In this document: positions 43,496 to 52,335 of the stretch, in pieces
Layout: every line of letters starts with the position of its first letter
How positions within the stretch are numbered: the first letter of the stretch is position 1
Source of the DNA: Chryseobacterium indologenes
GTDB lineage: Bacteria; Bacteroidota; Bacteroidia; Flavobacteriales; Weeksellaceae
Assembly (NCBI GenBank): GCA_001013295.1
Contig: LAZY01000038.1
Coordinates: forward strand, 1 to 64,000
Direction of reading: 5' to 3'
Length of the DNA stretch: 64,000 nt
Program-made: the position numbers and the translations under genes
Notes under the pieces: model-generated
Told to the model about the DNA's origin: nothing
The model's database searches: none
Seen by the model: the letters and a program-made list of their open reading frames with translations, nothing else

Positions 43496-44202
43496 ATTAT
43501 AAAGTCATCTATAACGAGGAAAAACTCAAAGAATTCATCAACTGGCTTCCGGATCTGCAGCCTAACGAACAATATTATGTGCAGCTCCTCGCAAGAAGAA
43601 AATACAACCCGGAAACCGGACTGAAATCTGACAAAGCCCAGTTAAAACGTTTTACCACCACCAAGGAAAGACTGTTTCATAAAATCAGCCAGCTTGAGCT
43701 TCCTATCGGACGTTACGAATCCGGAGATGTTGACATTTCTCAGGATAATCTGGCATTGTATATCACTCCCAATCCAAGAGATCTGCATAAAGCTTCTTTA
43801 TTGCTGATGCGGGAAATTTCAGACAAACTGATCAGAAATGACAATGCCATCAATCCGCATACCCTGTCTTTGAATATTATCCAGACTACTACTTCAAGGA
43901 AAATATTCTTCGATCTTGATATTGATTTTAAAACAGAAAACCATCAGATCGCTATTGACAAATTCCGAAAGGATATGGAAGATTGTCTCAATACGGACTG
44001 CCTCAGTTTTATCAAAACCAATGGTGGGCTGCATTGCCTGATCAAATTGGAAGATATTGAAAAGGAATATCAGAAAAGCTGGTACCAAAAGGTTTCACAA
44101 TTGGGTTGCGATGAATATGAAGTAACCATGAACGGAGATAATGTGCTTCCGGTACCCGGAGGTGTGCAGGGAATAAATTTTTCACCTTATTTTTTAGAGT
44201 AA
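43492..44202 (+). CDS. Prim-pol (AEP)-like protein, predicted RNA-acting polymerase
   Basis: 236 aa. The three archaeo-eukaryotic primase-type features are discernible: an acidic hhDhD motif (IFFDLDIDF, Asp141 and Asp143), a TNGGLHCLI motif at about 176-184 corresponding to the s-x-H position (His181), and a third acidic position around Asp216 before VLPVPGGVQGINF. Prim-pol families that act on RNA are known beside RNA-repair genes. Here it could extend broken RNA ends. The assignment is by motif only. Confidence 0.55.
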   Translation: MNYKVIYNEEKLKEFINWLPDLQPNEQYYVQLLARRKYNPETGLKSDKAQLKRFTTTKERLFHKISQLELPIGRYESGDVDISQDNLALYITPNPRDLHKASLLLMREISDKLIRNDNAINPHTLSLNIIQTTTSRKIFFDLDIDFKTENHQIAIDKFRKDMEDCLNTDCLSFIKTNGGLHCLIKLEDIEKEYQKSWYQKVSQLGCDEYEVTMNGDNVLPVPGGVQGINFSPYFLE

Positions 44203-44207
44203 ACAGG

Positions 44208-45119
44208 ATGTGTACCGTAAATAATGAAATAAAGCTTTGTACTTGTGCCGAAGGGAATATTGATGAAATCAAAAATATTTACATCTGGACTTTGAATCGG
44301 TATATGGGTTCAAAAGCATCAAGAATAAGAGGGATCATCATGCGTCCTATCGAAGATTTTGAAAACGGAATTTCCACAAACCGCATCCTCTCAAAATTAA
44401 ACACGGGAAATATCTTTGATTTTGAATATACCCCTCAGGAAAGAGATACTTTACATATTAGTTTTAATGCAAAATACAGAATCGAATATCAATATTTCTC
44501 ATTAATATTTAAAGATAAAATATGGCAAAAAGGCTGTAATCCTTTTTTCACAAGCAAGGAGGAAAAAATTGCAGAGGGAGAAGTACAGATTATTTACAAC
44601 AAAGAAAATCTTTTTCTGAAGCATTGTGAAGATTTACAGGCAAAATATGGAATTGAAATACCGGAATCGGTCAAAATAAAAGCATCCGGCCTACCCATTG
44701 ATTCATCAGATCCTGTTTATCTGGCTATAAAAAACTTCAAAGAATGTAAGATTTTTTATACTGAAGATTTTATAGAACTTGCTGCCGGGAAGTATTTCGA
44801 TACACATCCCAATACTGAGAGCTCAGAGAAATTACAATTGCTGATCGATCAGGCCCAAAATAGCTTTTCATTACCGGAAAAAAGGTTTGTCTCTCACGAA
44901 ACAGATTTCTCTTTTCTTAACGACTGTTTTCATGATCTAAGTGGTAATATTGATAAAGGCGTGGTTATTGCCATTCCTATTCAGGATCGTGAATATCTTA
45001 TCGTTAATGGTATCTGGTATGGAAGAACAGTAGTCAGAAGTCAGAAAGATAAAAGATATTTTAAGAATAAAAATCAAAAATTAAAATACGAAGACTTTGA
45101 GTCTTCTAAAAAATCATGA
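44208..45119 (+). CDS. Unknown protein of the RNA-repair operon, 303 aa
   Basis: No family recognised. The N-terminus carries three closely spaced cysteines (MCTVNNEIKLCTCAEGN) that could bind a metal. The rest is mixed alpha/beta (YRIEYQYFSLIFKDKIWQKGCNPFF; VVIAIPIQDREYLIVNGIWYGRTVV). Starts 5 bases after the prim-pol-like gene; its stop overlaps the next gene by four bases. Confidence 0.65.
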   Translation: MCTVNNEIKLCTCAEGNIDEIKNIYIWTLNRYMGSKASRIRGIIMRPIEDFENGISTNRILSKLNTGNIFDFEYTPQERDTLHISFNAKYRIEYQYFSLIFKDKIWQKGCNPFFTSKEEKIAEGEVQIIYNKENLFLKHCEDLQAKYGIEIPESVKIKASGLPIDSSDPVYLAIKNFKECKIFYTEDFIELAAGKYFDTHPNTESSEKLQLLIDQAQNSFSLPEKRFVSHETDFSFLNDCFHDLSGNIDKGVVIAIPIQDREYLIVNGIWYGRTVVRSQKDKRYFKNKNQKLKYEDFESSKKS

Positions 45120-46174
45120 ACATTCAGGACCTAAAAAACAAAAACCTCATCCTCTTCGAAGCTATCTCCGGAAGCAAAGCCTTCGGACTGGCAACGGAAA
45201 ATTCAGATACGGATATACGGGGAGTCTATTATCTGCCGAAAGAAGATTTCTTTGGGCTGAACTATATTCCGCAGATCTCTAATGAGACGAATGACATTAC
45301 GTATTATGAAATCGGGAGGTTTGTAGAGCTTCTTCAGAAAAACAATCCGAATATTCTGGAAATTCTGGCAAGTCCTGAAGATTCTATTCTGTATAAAAAC
45401 CCATTGATGGACCTTTTAAAAGCTGAAGATTTTCTATCAAAATTATGCAAAGACACGTTTGCCGGATATGCCGTTTCACAGATCAAAAAAGCAAAAGGGC
45501 TCAATAAAAAGATCTTAAATCCTGTAGACAAGAAAAGAAAATCGATTCTGGATTTTTGTTTTATTTTAAAAGGTCAGGGCTCCGTATCATTGAAACAATG
45601 GCTTTCAGAAAATGGAAAAACTCAGGAAAACTGCGGTTTGGTCAATATTGATCATACCAAAGGAATGTTTGCTCTATTTTATGATGAATCCGGAAGTTTA
45701 GGCTATAAGGGTGTGATTCAGCATGAAGAAGCCAATCAGGTTTCCGTGTCCTCCGTTCCTGAAAATGAAAGACCAGTTGCTTACCTTTTTTCTAATCTGG
45801 ATGCTTACTCTACCTACTGTAAAGACTACAGAGAGTACTGGAAATGGGTATCTGAACGCAATGAAGACCGCTACAATGTCAACCAAACTCATGGACAAAA
45901 CTACGATAGCAAGAACATGATGCACACCATCCGTCTGCTGCAGTCCTGTGAGCATATTTTCAAAACCAATTCACTGGAAATCCGTGTCAAAAACCGTGAG
46001 GAACTTCTGGACATTAAAGCAGGCAATCAATCCTATGAAAGCGTAATGCAGAAAGCAGAAAGCCTTATCGAATCTATTGAACACTATCATTCAATATCCC
46101 AACTGTCGGATTTTCCAGATCTGGAAAAAACCACACAAATTTTAGTAAAAATCAGAGAAAAACTCTATCAATAA
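45116..46174 (+). CDS. Nucleotidyltransferase (COG3541-like), paralogue 2
   Basis: 352 aa. The N-terminal catalytic signature FEAISGSKAFGLATENSDTDIRGVYYLP has Gly-Ser and Asp-x-Asp, the same arrangement as the protein at 37119. A larger C-terminal helical part follows, with KAKGLNKKILNPVDKKRKS and a central CFILKGQGSVSLKQWL. It may add nucleotides to RNA or be a protein-modifying enzyme. Last gene of the Ro60 operon. Confidence 0.83.
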   Translation: MNIQDLKNKNLILFEAISGSKAFGLATENSDTDIRGVYYLPKEDFFGLNYIPQISNETNDITYYEIGRFVELLQKNNPNILEILASPEDSILYKNPLMDLLKAEDFLSKLCKDTFAGYAVSQIKKAKGLNKKILNPVDKKRKSILDFCFILKGQGSVSLKQWLSENGKTQENCGLVNIDHTKGMFALFYDESGSLGYKGVIQHEEANQVSVSSVPENERPVAYLFSNLDAYSTYCKDYREYWKWVSERNEDRYNVNQTHGQNYDSKNMMHTIRLLQSCEHIFKTNSLEIRVKNREELLDIKAGNQSYESVMQKAESLIESIEHYHSISQLSDFPDLEKTTQILVKIREKLYQ

Positions 46175-46230
46175 AAAAGAGATTGGGAGATGTAAGATAC
46201 ACAAACAGCAAAACCAAAACTCTCCCAAGC

Positions 46231-46575
46231 TCATCTTTTCTTCGAAGCCTTCGCAATTGTATTATACTCAAGGCAGATTTTCATCCAATATTCAAAATCG
46301 GAAGGATGCTGAAATCCCACAGGTTCTACATAGCAGTAATCTTTGAGCTGCTTCCCTCTCATGATCATCGGGAGAAATCCTACTTTTCCTGAAACTTCTT
46401 CTTCCAGTTCGGGGTTATAGCGGCACATCAAATTGTCATGACTGATATTGATACACATCTTTCCGTTCACCAGAAATGCCAGACCACTGAACATCTTTTT
46501 CTCTTCCACCTCAATACCATCAACGGTTGAGAGCCATTCCCGTACTCTGTCTGCAAGTTCAATATTATAGGCCAT
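46231..46575 (-). CDS. TfoX N-terminal-like protein
   Basis: 114 aa with the blocks VEEKKMFSGLAFLVNGKMCINI and GFLPMIMRGKQLKDYCYVEP of the TfoX/Sxy N-terminal domain family. No competence role can be claimed. Convergent with the Ro60 operon. Confidence 0.85.
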   Translation of the reverse strand: MAYNIELADRVREWLSTVDGIEVEEKKMFSGLAFLVNGKMCINISHDNLMCRYNPELEEEVSGKVGFLPMIMRGKQLKDYCYVEPVGFQHPSDFEYWMKICLEYNTIAKASKKR

Positions 46576-46743
46576 GATTTTGTATTTTTTATTATTTAAA
46601 ATTAATGAAAAACAGCAGCCAATACAATATTTCCCAGCTTTTCATTAAAAATCATCATTTTAAAAAATAAAATTTTATTTAAATAAATTATTGTTTTACG
46701 ATAATTAATTATACATTTGCAATATCAATTTAATGATCGTGAC

Positions 46744-47259
46744 ATGAACCAGACCAAAATTATTTCAAGAATATTATTTTATATCTGCTCGCTGCTTTCA
46801 GCCGGATATTTAATCATTCTATTGTATTCATTGCTTTGCCTTACAACAGGTTTTTCAGTGACTCCCTATAAGAACGGGCAATATCTTCATATTAATCTGC
46901 CATTTACAGAGCAGCCATTTCTGAATATTGAAAGCAATTATCCATACATGATCTTTTCATTTCTGTTGGTATTAATTTCTTATGGAATCTTTTTCTGGCT
47001 TTCCGCTAAAGTTTTCAAAGTGTTTTTCCAGCAAAAGCTGTTTACAGTAGAAAACATCGCGCAGCTTAAGAAATTTTACCTGTATAATATTTTTTTCCCG
47101 CTTCCTCTGGCAGTGATAGCCAGTTTCTTTGTAGAAGTGGAAAGTATGGTATGGGGACTGGTGTTTATTCACTTTATGCTTGGAATTTTCTGTCTGTTTC
47201 TTGCGAATATCTTTAAGCAAGGACTACATTTGCAAAACGAACAAGATCTATTTATATAA
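46744..47259 (+). CDS. DUF2975 membrane protein
   Basis: 171 aa from the ATG at 46744. Four transmembrane helices, starting with ILFYICSLLSAGYLIILLYSLL and ending with GLVFIHFMLGIFCLFLANIFKQGLHLQNEQDLFI. In this family the membrane protein is nearly always followed by a small XRE regulator, as here with a single-base gap. A -7-like TACATTTG lies just upstream. Confidence 0.85.
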   Translation: MNQTKIISRILFYICSLLSAGYLIILLYSLLCLTTGFSVTPYKNGQYLHINLPFTEQPFLNIESNYPYMIFSFLLVLISYGIFFWLSAKVFKVFFQQKLFTVENIAQLKKFYLYNIFFPLPLAVIASFFVEVESMVWGLVFIHFMLGIFCLFLANIFKQGLHLQNEQDLFI

Positions 47260-47260
47260 A

Positions 47261-47464
47261 ATGCCAATTATAGTCAACTTAGATGTCATGCTAGCCAAAC
47301 GAAAAATGCAGAGTAAAGAATTGGCAGAAAAACTGGGAATCACTCCCGTCAACCTTTCCATCTTAAAAACCGGAAAAGCCAAAGGTGTACGATTTGATAC
47401 CCTGGAAGCCATCTGTAAGATCCTGGACTGCCAGCCGGGGGATATTCTTGAGTATAAAGAGTAA
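47261..47464 (+). CDS. XRE-family regulator (YozG-like)
   Basis: 67 aa. Cro/CI helix-turn-helix: MLAKRKMQSKELAEKLGITPVNLSILKTGKAKGVRFDTLEAICKIL, ending in CQPGDILEY as in YozG. Partner of the DUF2975 gene. An upstream in-frame start at 47180 overlaps that gene and is less likely. Confidence 0.9.
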   Translation: MPIIVNLDVMLAKRKMQSKELAEKLGITPVNLSILKTGKAKGVRFDTLEAICKILDCQPGDILEYKE

Positions 47465-47665
47465 GGGTTTAAGGTTTAAAGTTCATAGTTTCAGGTTTCC
47501 TTTCAATCTTTTGAAGTTTGAAAACTGAAAGTCTGCCCCCTTCTTTATCTTTGAATCCCTCGGTCTCTCATCTATTCGTCTATTCTCTCTCAGTCTTTTT
47601 ATTATTCAACACAACAGTAGTCCTCAGCCGGATTGCCTGTCCTTCTATTATCCAAACACAACCTT

Positions 47666-48538
47666 ATGAATACATTATCCATAAACAACCTGAGCCTCAC
47701 TTACAAAAATGGTTTTCAAGCTATTAAAAACATTTCCCTGGAAATTAAAAACGGAATGTTCGGTTTGCTTGGGCCCAACGGAGCCGGGAAATCATCTTTA
47801 ATGAAAACGATTGTCGGGCTTCAGAAACCAACTTCAGGGACCTTGGTTTTCAATGGGATCGACATTGTGAAAGAACCTGATTATATTAAAAAGAACCTGG
47901 GATTCCTTCCTCAGGATTTCGGAGTTTATCCTAAAGTTTCCGCCTATGATCTGTTGGAACATATCGCGATATTAAAAGGTATTACAGATCAAAAGATGCG
48001 TAAAAATCAGATCCTGAATCTGCTCGAAAAAGTCAACCTTTCAGATTTTGCCAAAAAAGAAGTCCATACGTTCTCCGGTGGAATGAAACAGCGGTTTGGA
48101 GTCGCCCAGGCTTTATTAGGTGATCCCAAAATCATCATTGTGGATGAACCCACGGCAGGCCTGGATCCGGAAGAACGCAACCGTTTCAATGCCCTTCTCA
48201 ATGACATCAGCCAGGACGTTATTGTTATCCTGTCAACCCACCTTGTAGAAGATGTGAGAAATCTATGCTCAGAAATGGCGGTGATGAACCGCGGACAGAT
48301 TCTCAGAAAAGGAAAACCAGGAGCTCTGATGGCAGAACTTGACCATAAGATCTGGTCGAAACCGATTCATAAAAGCGAACTGGAAAGCTATAACTCCAGC
48401 TACGAAATCATCAGCAGACAACTCCTGGAAAGAGAACTTTATATCACCATATTCTCAGAAGAACATCCTAAAGATTTCAGCCCTGTACCCCCTCTGCTGG
48501 AACACGTTTATTTCCATACGCTAACTCAAAAACCTTAG
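47666..48538 (+). CDS. ABC transporter ATP-binding protein
   Basis: 290 aa. Walker A GPNGAGKSSLMKT, Q-loop FLPQDFG, signature VHTFSGGMKQRFG, Walker B IIIVDEPTAGLDPEE and switch His in ILSTHLVEDV. The ATPase resembles those of ABC-2-type exporters paired with permease/peptidase fusions. The start is at MNTLSINNLSLTYKNGFQ. The permease gene follows after two bases. The gap 47465-47665 has only low-complexity sequence. Confidence 0.92.
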   Translation: MNTLSINNLSLTYKNGFQAIKNISLEIKNGMFGLLGPNGAGKSSLMKTIVGLQKPTSGTLVFNGIDIVKEPDYIKKNLGFLPQDFGVYPKVSAYDLLEHIAILKGITDQKMRKNQILNLLEKVNLSDFAKKEVHTFSGGMKQRFGVAQALLGDPKIIIVDEPTAGLDPEERNRFNALLNDISQDVIVILSTHLVEDVRNLCSEMAVMNRGQILRKGKPGALMAELDHKIWSKPIHKSELESYNSSYEIISRQLLERELYITIFSEEHPKDFSPVPPLLEHVYFHTLTQKP

Positions 48539-48540
48539 TC

Positions 48541-51500
48541 ATGAATACTATATTCTTATTTGAAGCCAGACGCAGCACCAAGCACTGGCTCAGTTATCTT
48601 ATTGCCCTGATTTTACTATTCCTCGGCATCTTTTGTGGCAGCCAGTTCAATCTTTCAGTTGGAGAAGGAATCTATCTGAACTCGCCTTACACATCGGGTT
48701 ATATGATCGGTATGCTGAGTCTTGCCGTCATCTTTTTTGCTACAGTTTATGCATTGCAGCTGCTCTTTAAAGATCAGGATTCAAAATTCGACACTATTCT
48801 GTTTTCATTTCCTTTTTCAAAGCTCACCTATCTGAAGGGAAAATTCAGTATCTATTTTCTGCAGACTTTTGCAAGCTTTTTCTGTTTAATAACAGGTTTT
48901 ATCGTAGGCCAGAGCATGCGTACCGGAAGTGAAATGCAGGATAACTTCAATATCGGATATTATATCTATCCGCTGCTGATCTTCGGACTTATCAATAGTT
49001 TTCTGGTGTGCAGTTTTCTGTTTCTGCTTTCTTTAACTGTCAATAAAAAACTTCTGGTAGTTGTAGGCGGGCTGTTCCTCTATATTTTTTATATGATTGT
49101 TTTGCTGTTTTCCAATTCACCATTTATGGCAGGAAGTATTCCGCAGTCATTGAAAGCACAACAGATCTCTGCATTACTGGACCCTTTTGGGTTGTCTGCT
49201 TATTTTCTGGAATCCCGAGAGCTTACCGTTCATCAGAAAAATATACAGATGGTTCCTCTTACAGGCTATCTGCTTCTGAACAGGATTCTGTTCCTTCTCT
49301 TATCCGGAGGGCTTTTTCTTCTTTCGATCCGATTATTTTCTTTCTCCAATACTTCAGGGAAAAAGATAAAAAAGTCAGGCGAAAAAATACAGACAGGATC
49401 TACGGATATTCCATCAGAATATTCAGTCGCTGTCCCCCATTTCGGATCGAAAGCATCCTATCGGTCTGTGTTGTCTTTTGCAAAAATTGACCTGATCTAT
49501 CTATTCAAAAGTATCAGTCTTCCTGCTGTTTCTATTCTGCTGTTGTTCTGTGTAGGCATGGAAATGTATGCAGAAATTGAAAAAGGGATCCGTATTCCCC
49601 AAAAATATGCAGGTTCAGGGCTTATGGCCTCTACCATCAATGAAAATTTTCATCTGCTCGGATTACTGATTGTAGCCTATTTTCTGAATGATTTGTACTG
49701 GCGGAGCCTTTCCTCAGGGTTCTTTCTGATCGAAAACAGTACTTTTTTCTCCGGGAATCGTTTGTTAGGCCACTTTATTTCCATTAGCGTTCTTCTATTC
49801 TTCTTTACAATCATTTTAGTTGCCCAGGGTATGATATTTCAGGCCGCTTATCAATATTTGCATATTGATTGGAATGCTTATCTGGGTGTTTTCCTCTTCA
49901 ATACTTTTCCATTGATCTTATTTTCCGGATTAATCCTGTTGATCAATGATCGGATTTCCAATAAATTCATTGCGTTGGGTGTTTCCATTCTCGCAGTCTT
50001 CACATTGGCAGGCCCGGTTTCAGGCAAGGTCCTTCCCTATCCTCTTTTGAGAATATTTTCCGATTTCAAAGGTAGTTACAGCGATTTCAACGGATATGGA
50101 ATTTATGCATCCGCATTTGCACAACGGTTGTTATCCGGTACCGGGGTCCTCTCATTTTTATGGATTCTGAACCGCTTCATTACAACTAAAAAGTTTCCGC
50201 TTATAAAGACTTCTGGCAGTATTATTCTCTTACTGGCAGGGATTTGGGCAGGTACTTTATATATGAAAGGCTATATTCCAAAAGATCAGGAACAAGCCAT
50301 ACTTAGCTCGGTTCAGTATGAAAAACAATTCAAAAAATACAAAGGCATTCCCCAGCCGGAAATTGCCGATGTAACTACAGAAATTCAATTATATCCTTCG
50401 GAAAACGCTTATCATATCACAGGAAAATATATCCTTAAGAACCAAACCAACCAACCCATCAGTAAAATCCTGATCAATTTTAATGAGGACCTCAAGTTGG
50501 AGTCTGCCGTTTTCACATCAGGATCTGAAGTAAAGCAAATCCATGAGCAGATTGCCGAAGTTATTTTAAAACAGCCTATGCAGCCTGGCAGTACGGCTCT
50601 GCTGAATTTCGGACTGTCTTACAAGTGGTATGCAGTCAATGGTCATCAGTCTTTCAATGCGATCATCGGGAACGGTTCTTTCATGAGAATCAGCAGATAT
50701 TATCCATCCATCGGCTATCAGAAAGACTATGAAATCCAGGACCAGCAGACCCGCCATCAATTTGCCCTTGGAAAACCGGAAGCGTTGAAAAAACCAGAAG
50801 CTTCGGAAGTGTTGAAAAAAGATTTCATGAATCTGAATATGACGGTTTCCACTGAACAGAACCAGACTGCTACTGGAACCGGAGATCTTGTGAAAAAATG
50901 GACAAAAGCCGGTAGAAATTATTTTCAGTACAGCGCTGATCAGATCCCTTTTCGTTTTGCGGTTTCTTCAGCAATCTATACGATGAAAAGTATAAATTAT
51001 AAAGGGATTACCATTACTATTCTGTATGATAAAAACCATTTTGAAAATGTAGATCATCTTCTCGATAATGCAAAAATTACCTTAGACTATTGCCGGGAAA
51101 ATTTTGGTCCCTATCCTTTTAAATCGATCACCTTTGCAGAGGTTTCTTCTTTTACCAGAGGATTTGCTGCAACAGCTTACCCATCCGCAATCTTTATGCC
51201 TGAAGACATGGTATTCCATGCCAATATTAAGGCAGACAAAAAACAGGACGTCATCAATGAGCTTGCAGGTCACGAACTTTCCCATCTTTGGTGGGGCAAC
51301 AGCCAAATTAATCCGGATGACAGAGAAGGAGCCGTAATGCTTACAGAAACGCTGGCTATGTATACCGAAATGATGCTTTACAAAAAAATGCATGGGAAAG
51401 AAAAAATGATGGAAAGGATACAGGTACATCAGCAGATTTATGATAATGAAAAAGGGCTATCTGAAAATCTTCCGATCTATAGAGCTACTGGTGATGTTCC

Positions 51501-51786
51501 TCATATTTCTTATTCAAAAGGTGCTGTAGCAATGGTCAGATTAAGTGATTTAATCGGTGAAGAGAAGGTGAATACAGCCCTGAAAAACTTTCTCCGAAAT
51601 AACCGGTATCCGAAAAAACCGGGTTCCTTAGATCTTCTTAATGAATTTTATAAAGTTTCTCCTGATCCTGCTACCAGAGAACAGATTGACAGATTATTCA
51701 AAACCATAGAAGACAAACCTTCTTCTCCTGATACTCCTAAAATATCCGGAACAGCTAAACTGAGTGGTCCTATAGACAGTTTTTAA
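48541..51786 (+). CDS. ABC permease fused to an M1-family metallopeptidase
   Basis: 1081 aa. The N-terminal half (about 1-580) has some 12 transmembrane segments in two sets, like an ABC-2 permease. The C-terminal half is an M1 aminopeptidase with the zinc motif HELSHLWWGN at about 911-920 and the third ligand in LTETLAMYTEMM. The fused form is typical of Bacteroidota and works with the ATPase just upstream. The substrate is unknown; peptide export and cleavage is plausible. Confidence 0.9.
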   Translation: MNTIFLFEARRSTKHWLSYLIALILLFLGIFCGSQFNLSVGEGIYLNSPYTSGYMIGMLSLAVIFFATVYALQLLFKDQDSKFDTILFSFPFSKLTYLKGKFSIYFLQTFASFFCLITGFIVGQSMRTGSEMQDNFNIGYYIYPLLIFGLINSFLVCSFLFLLSLTVNKKLLVVVGGLFLYIFYMIVLLFSNSPFMAGSIPQSLKAQQISALLDPFGLSAYFLESRELTVHQKNIQMVPLTGYLLLNRILFLLLSGGLFLLSIRLFSFSNTSGKKIKKSGEKIQTGSTDIPSEYSVAVPHFGSKASYRSVLSFAKIDLIYLFKSISLPAVSILLLFCVGMEMYAEIEKGIRIPQKYAGSGLMASTINENFHLLGLLIVAYFLNDLYWRSLSSGFFLIENSTFFSGNRLLGHFISISVLLFFFTIILVAQGMIFQAAYQYLHIDWNAYLGVFLFNTFPLILFSGLILLINDRISNKFIALGVSILAVFTLAGPVSGKVLPYPLLRIFSDFKGSYSDFNGYGIYASAFAQRLLSGTGVLSFLWILNRFITTKKFPLIKTSGSIILLLAGIWAGTLYMKGYIPKDQEQAILSSVQYEKQFKKYKGIPQPEIADVTTEIQLYPSENAYHITGKYILKNQTNQPISKILINFNEDLKLESAVFTSGSEVKQIHEQIAEVILKQPMQPGSTALLNFGLSYKWYAVNGHQSFNAIIGNGSFMRISRYYPSIGYQKDYEIQDQQTRHQFALGKPEALKKPEASEVLKKDFMNLNMTVSTEQNQTATGTGDLVKKWTKAGRNYFQYSADQIPFRFAVSSAIYTMKSINYKGITITILYDKNHFENVDHLLDNAKITLDYCRENFGPYPFKSITFAEVSSFTRGFAATAYPSAIFMPEDMVFHANIKADKKQDVINELAGHELSHLWWGNSQINPDDREGAVMLTETLAMYTEMMLYKKMHGKEKMMERIQVHQQIYDNEKGLSENLPIYRATGDVPHISYSKGAVAMVRLSDLIGEEKVNTALKNFLRNNRYPKKPGSLDLLNEFYKVSPDPATREQIDRLFKTIEDKPSSPDTPKISGTAKLSGPIDSF

Positions 51787-51852
51787 ATTTCTATAAAAAT
51801 ATTTTCAGAAAGTTGTAACAAAGTAAAAAAGTGACCAACAAATTAATTGACA

Positions 51853-51867
51853 TATCAATAATTGATA
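51853..51867 (+). promoter_or_regulatory. Palindromic operator before marR
   Basis: TATCAA-taa-TTGATA, a perfect 6-bp inverted repeat 22 bases upstream of the MarR start codon. A plausible autoregulatory site of the MarR protein. Confidence 0.55.
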
Positions 51868-51888
51868 CATCCTTTTAAGTCTGAAAAT

Positions 51889-52329
51889 ATGGAAAAATTA
51901 AATTCAATTATATTCTACAACATAGATAAAGCGATCAGAGCCTATAGAAACTATGCACAACGCCAGCTGAAAGCTCATGGTTTTACCATTACCATCAATC
52001 AGTGGCTTATCATCAAAGCTATTCTGGAAAACCCGGGAATTACCCAGAATGAAATTGGTGATCTTGTTTTCAAGGACAACGCTTCTGTGACCAGAATAAT
52101 TGATTTGATGGTAAAGTCTGATTATATCACTCGCCAAGTACATCCTGATGACCGCAGAAAGACGAATCTAAATGTAACAGATTCCGGAAAAGAAGTCATC
52201 AGAAAGGTTCAGAATATTGTTGAAAAGAACCGGAAAACAGCTTTAAACGGCGTCACAAAAGATGAGCTTGAGGTCATGTACTCTGCTTTACTGAAAATTT
52301 CAGAAAACTGTCTAAACCCTAAAAAGTAA
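51889..52329 (+). CDS. MarR-family transcription regulator
   Basis: 146 aa. The winged helix is seen in QWLIIKAILENPGITQNEIGDLVFKDNASVTRIIDLMVKSDYITRQVHPDDRRKTNLNVTDSGK, the MarR core. The ATG at 51889 is used; 9 upstream in-frame residues overlap the palindromic site. The outer-membrane receptor gene follows after 6 bases and is probably its target. Confidence 0.88.
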   Translation: MEKLNSIIFYNIDKAIRAYRNYAQRQLKAHGFTITINQWLIIKAILENPGITQNEIGDLVFKDNASVTRIIDLMVKSDYITRQVHPDDRRKTNLNVTDSGKEVIRKVQNIVEKNRKTALNGVTKDELEVMYSALLKISENCLNPKK

Positions 52330-52335
52330 AACACC

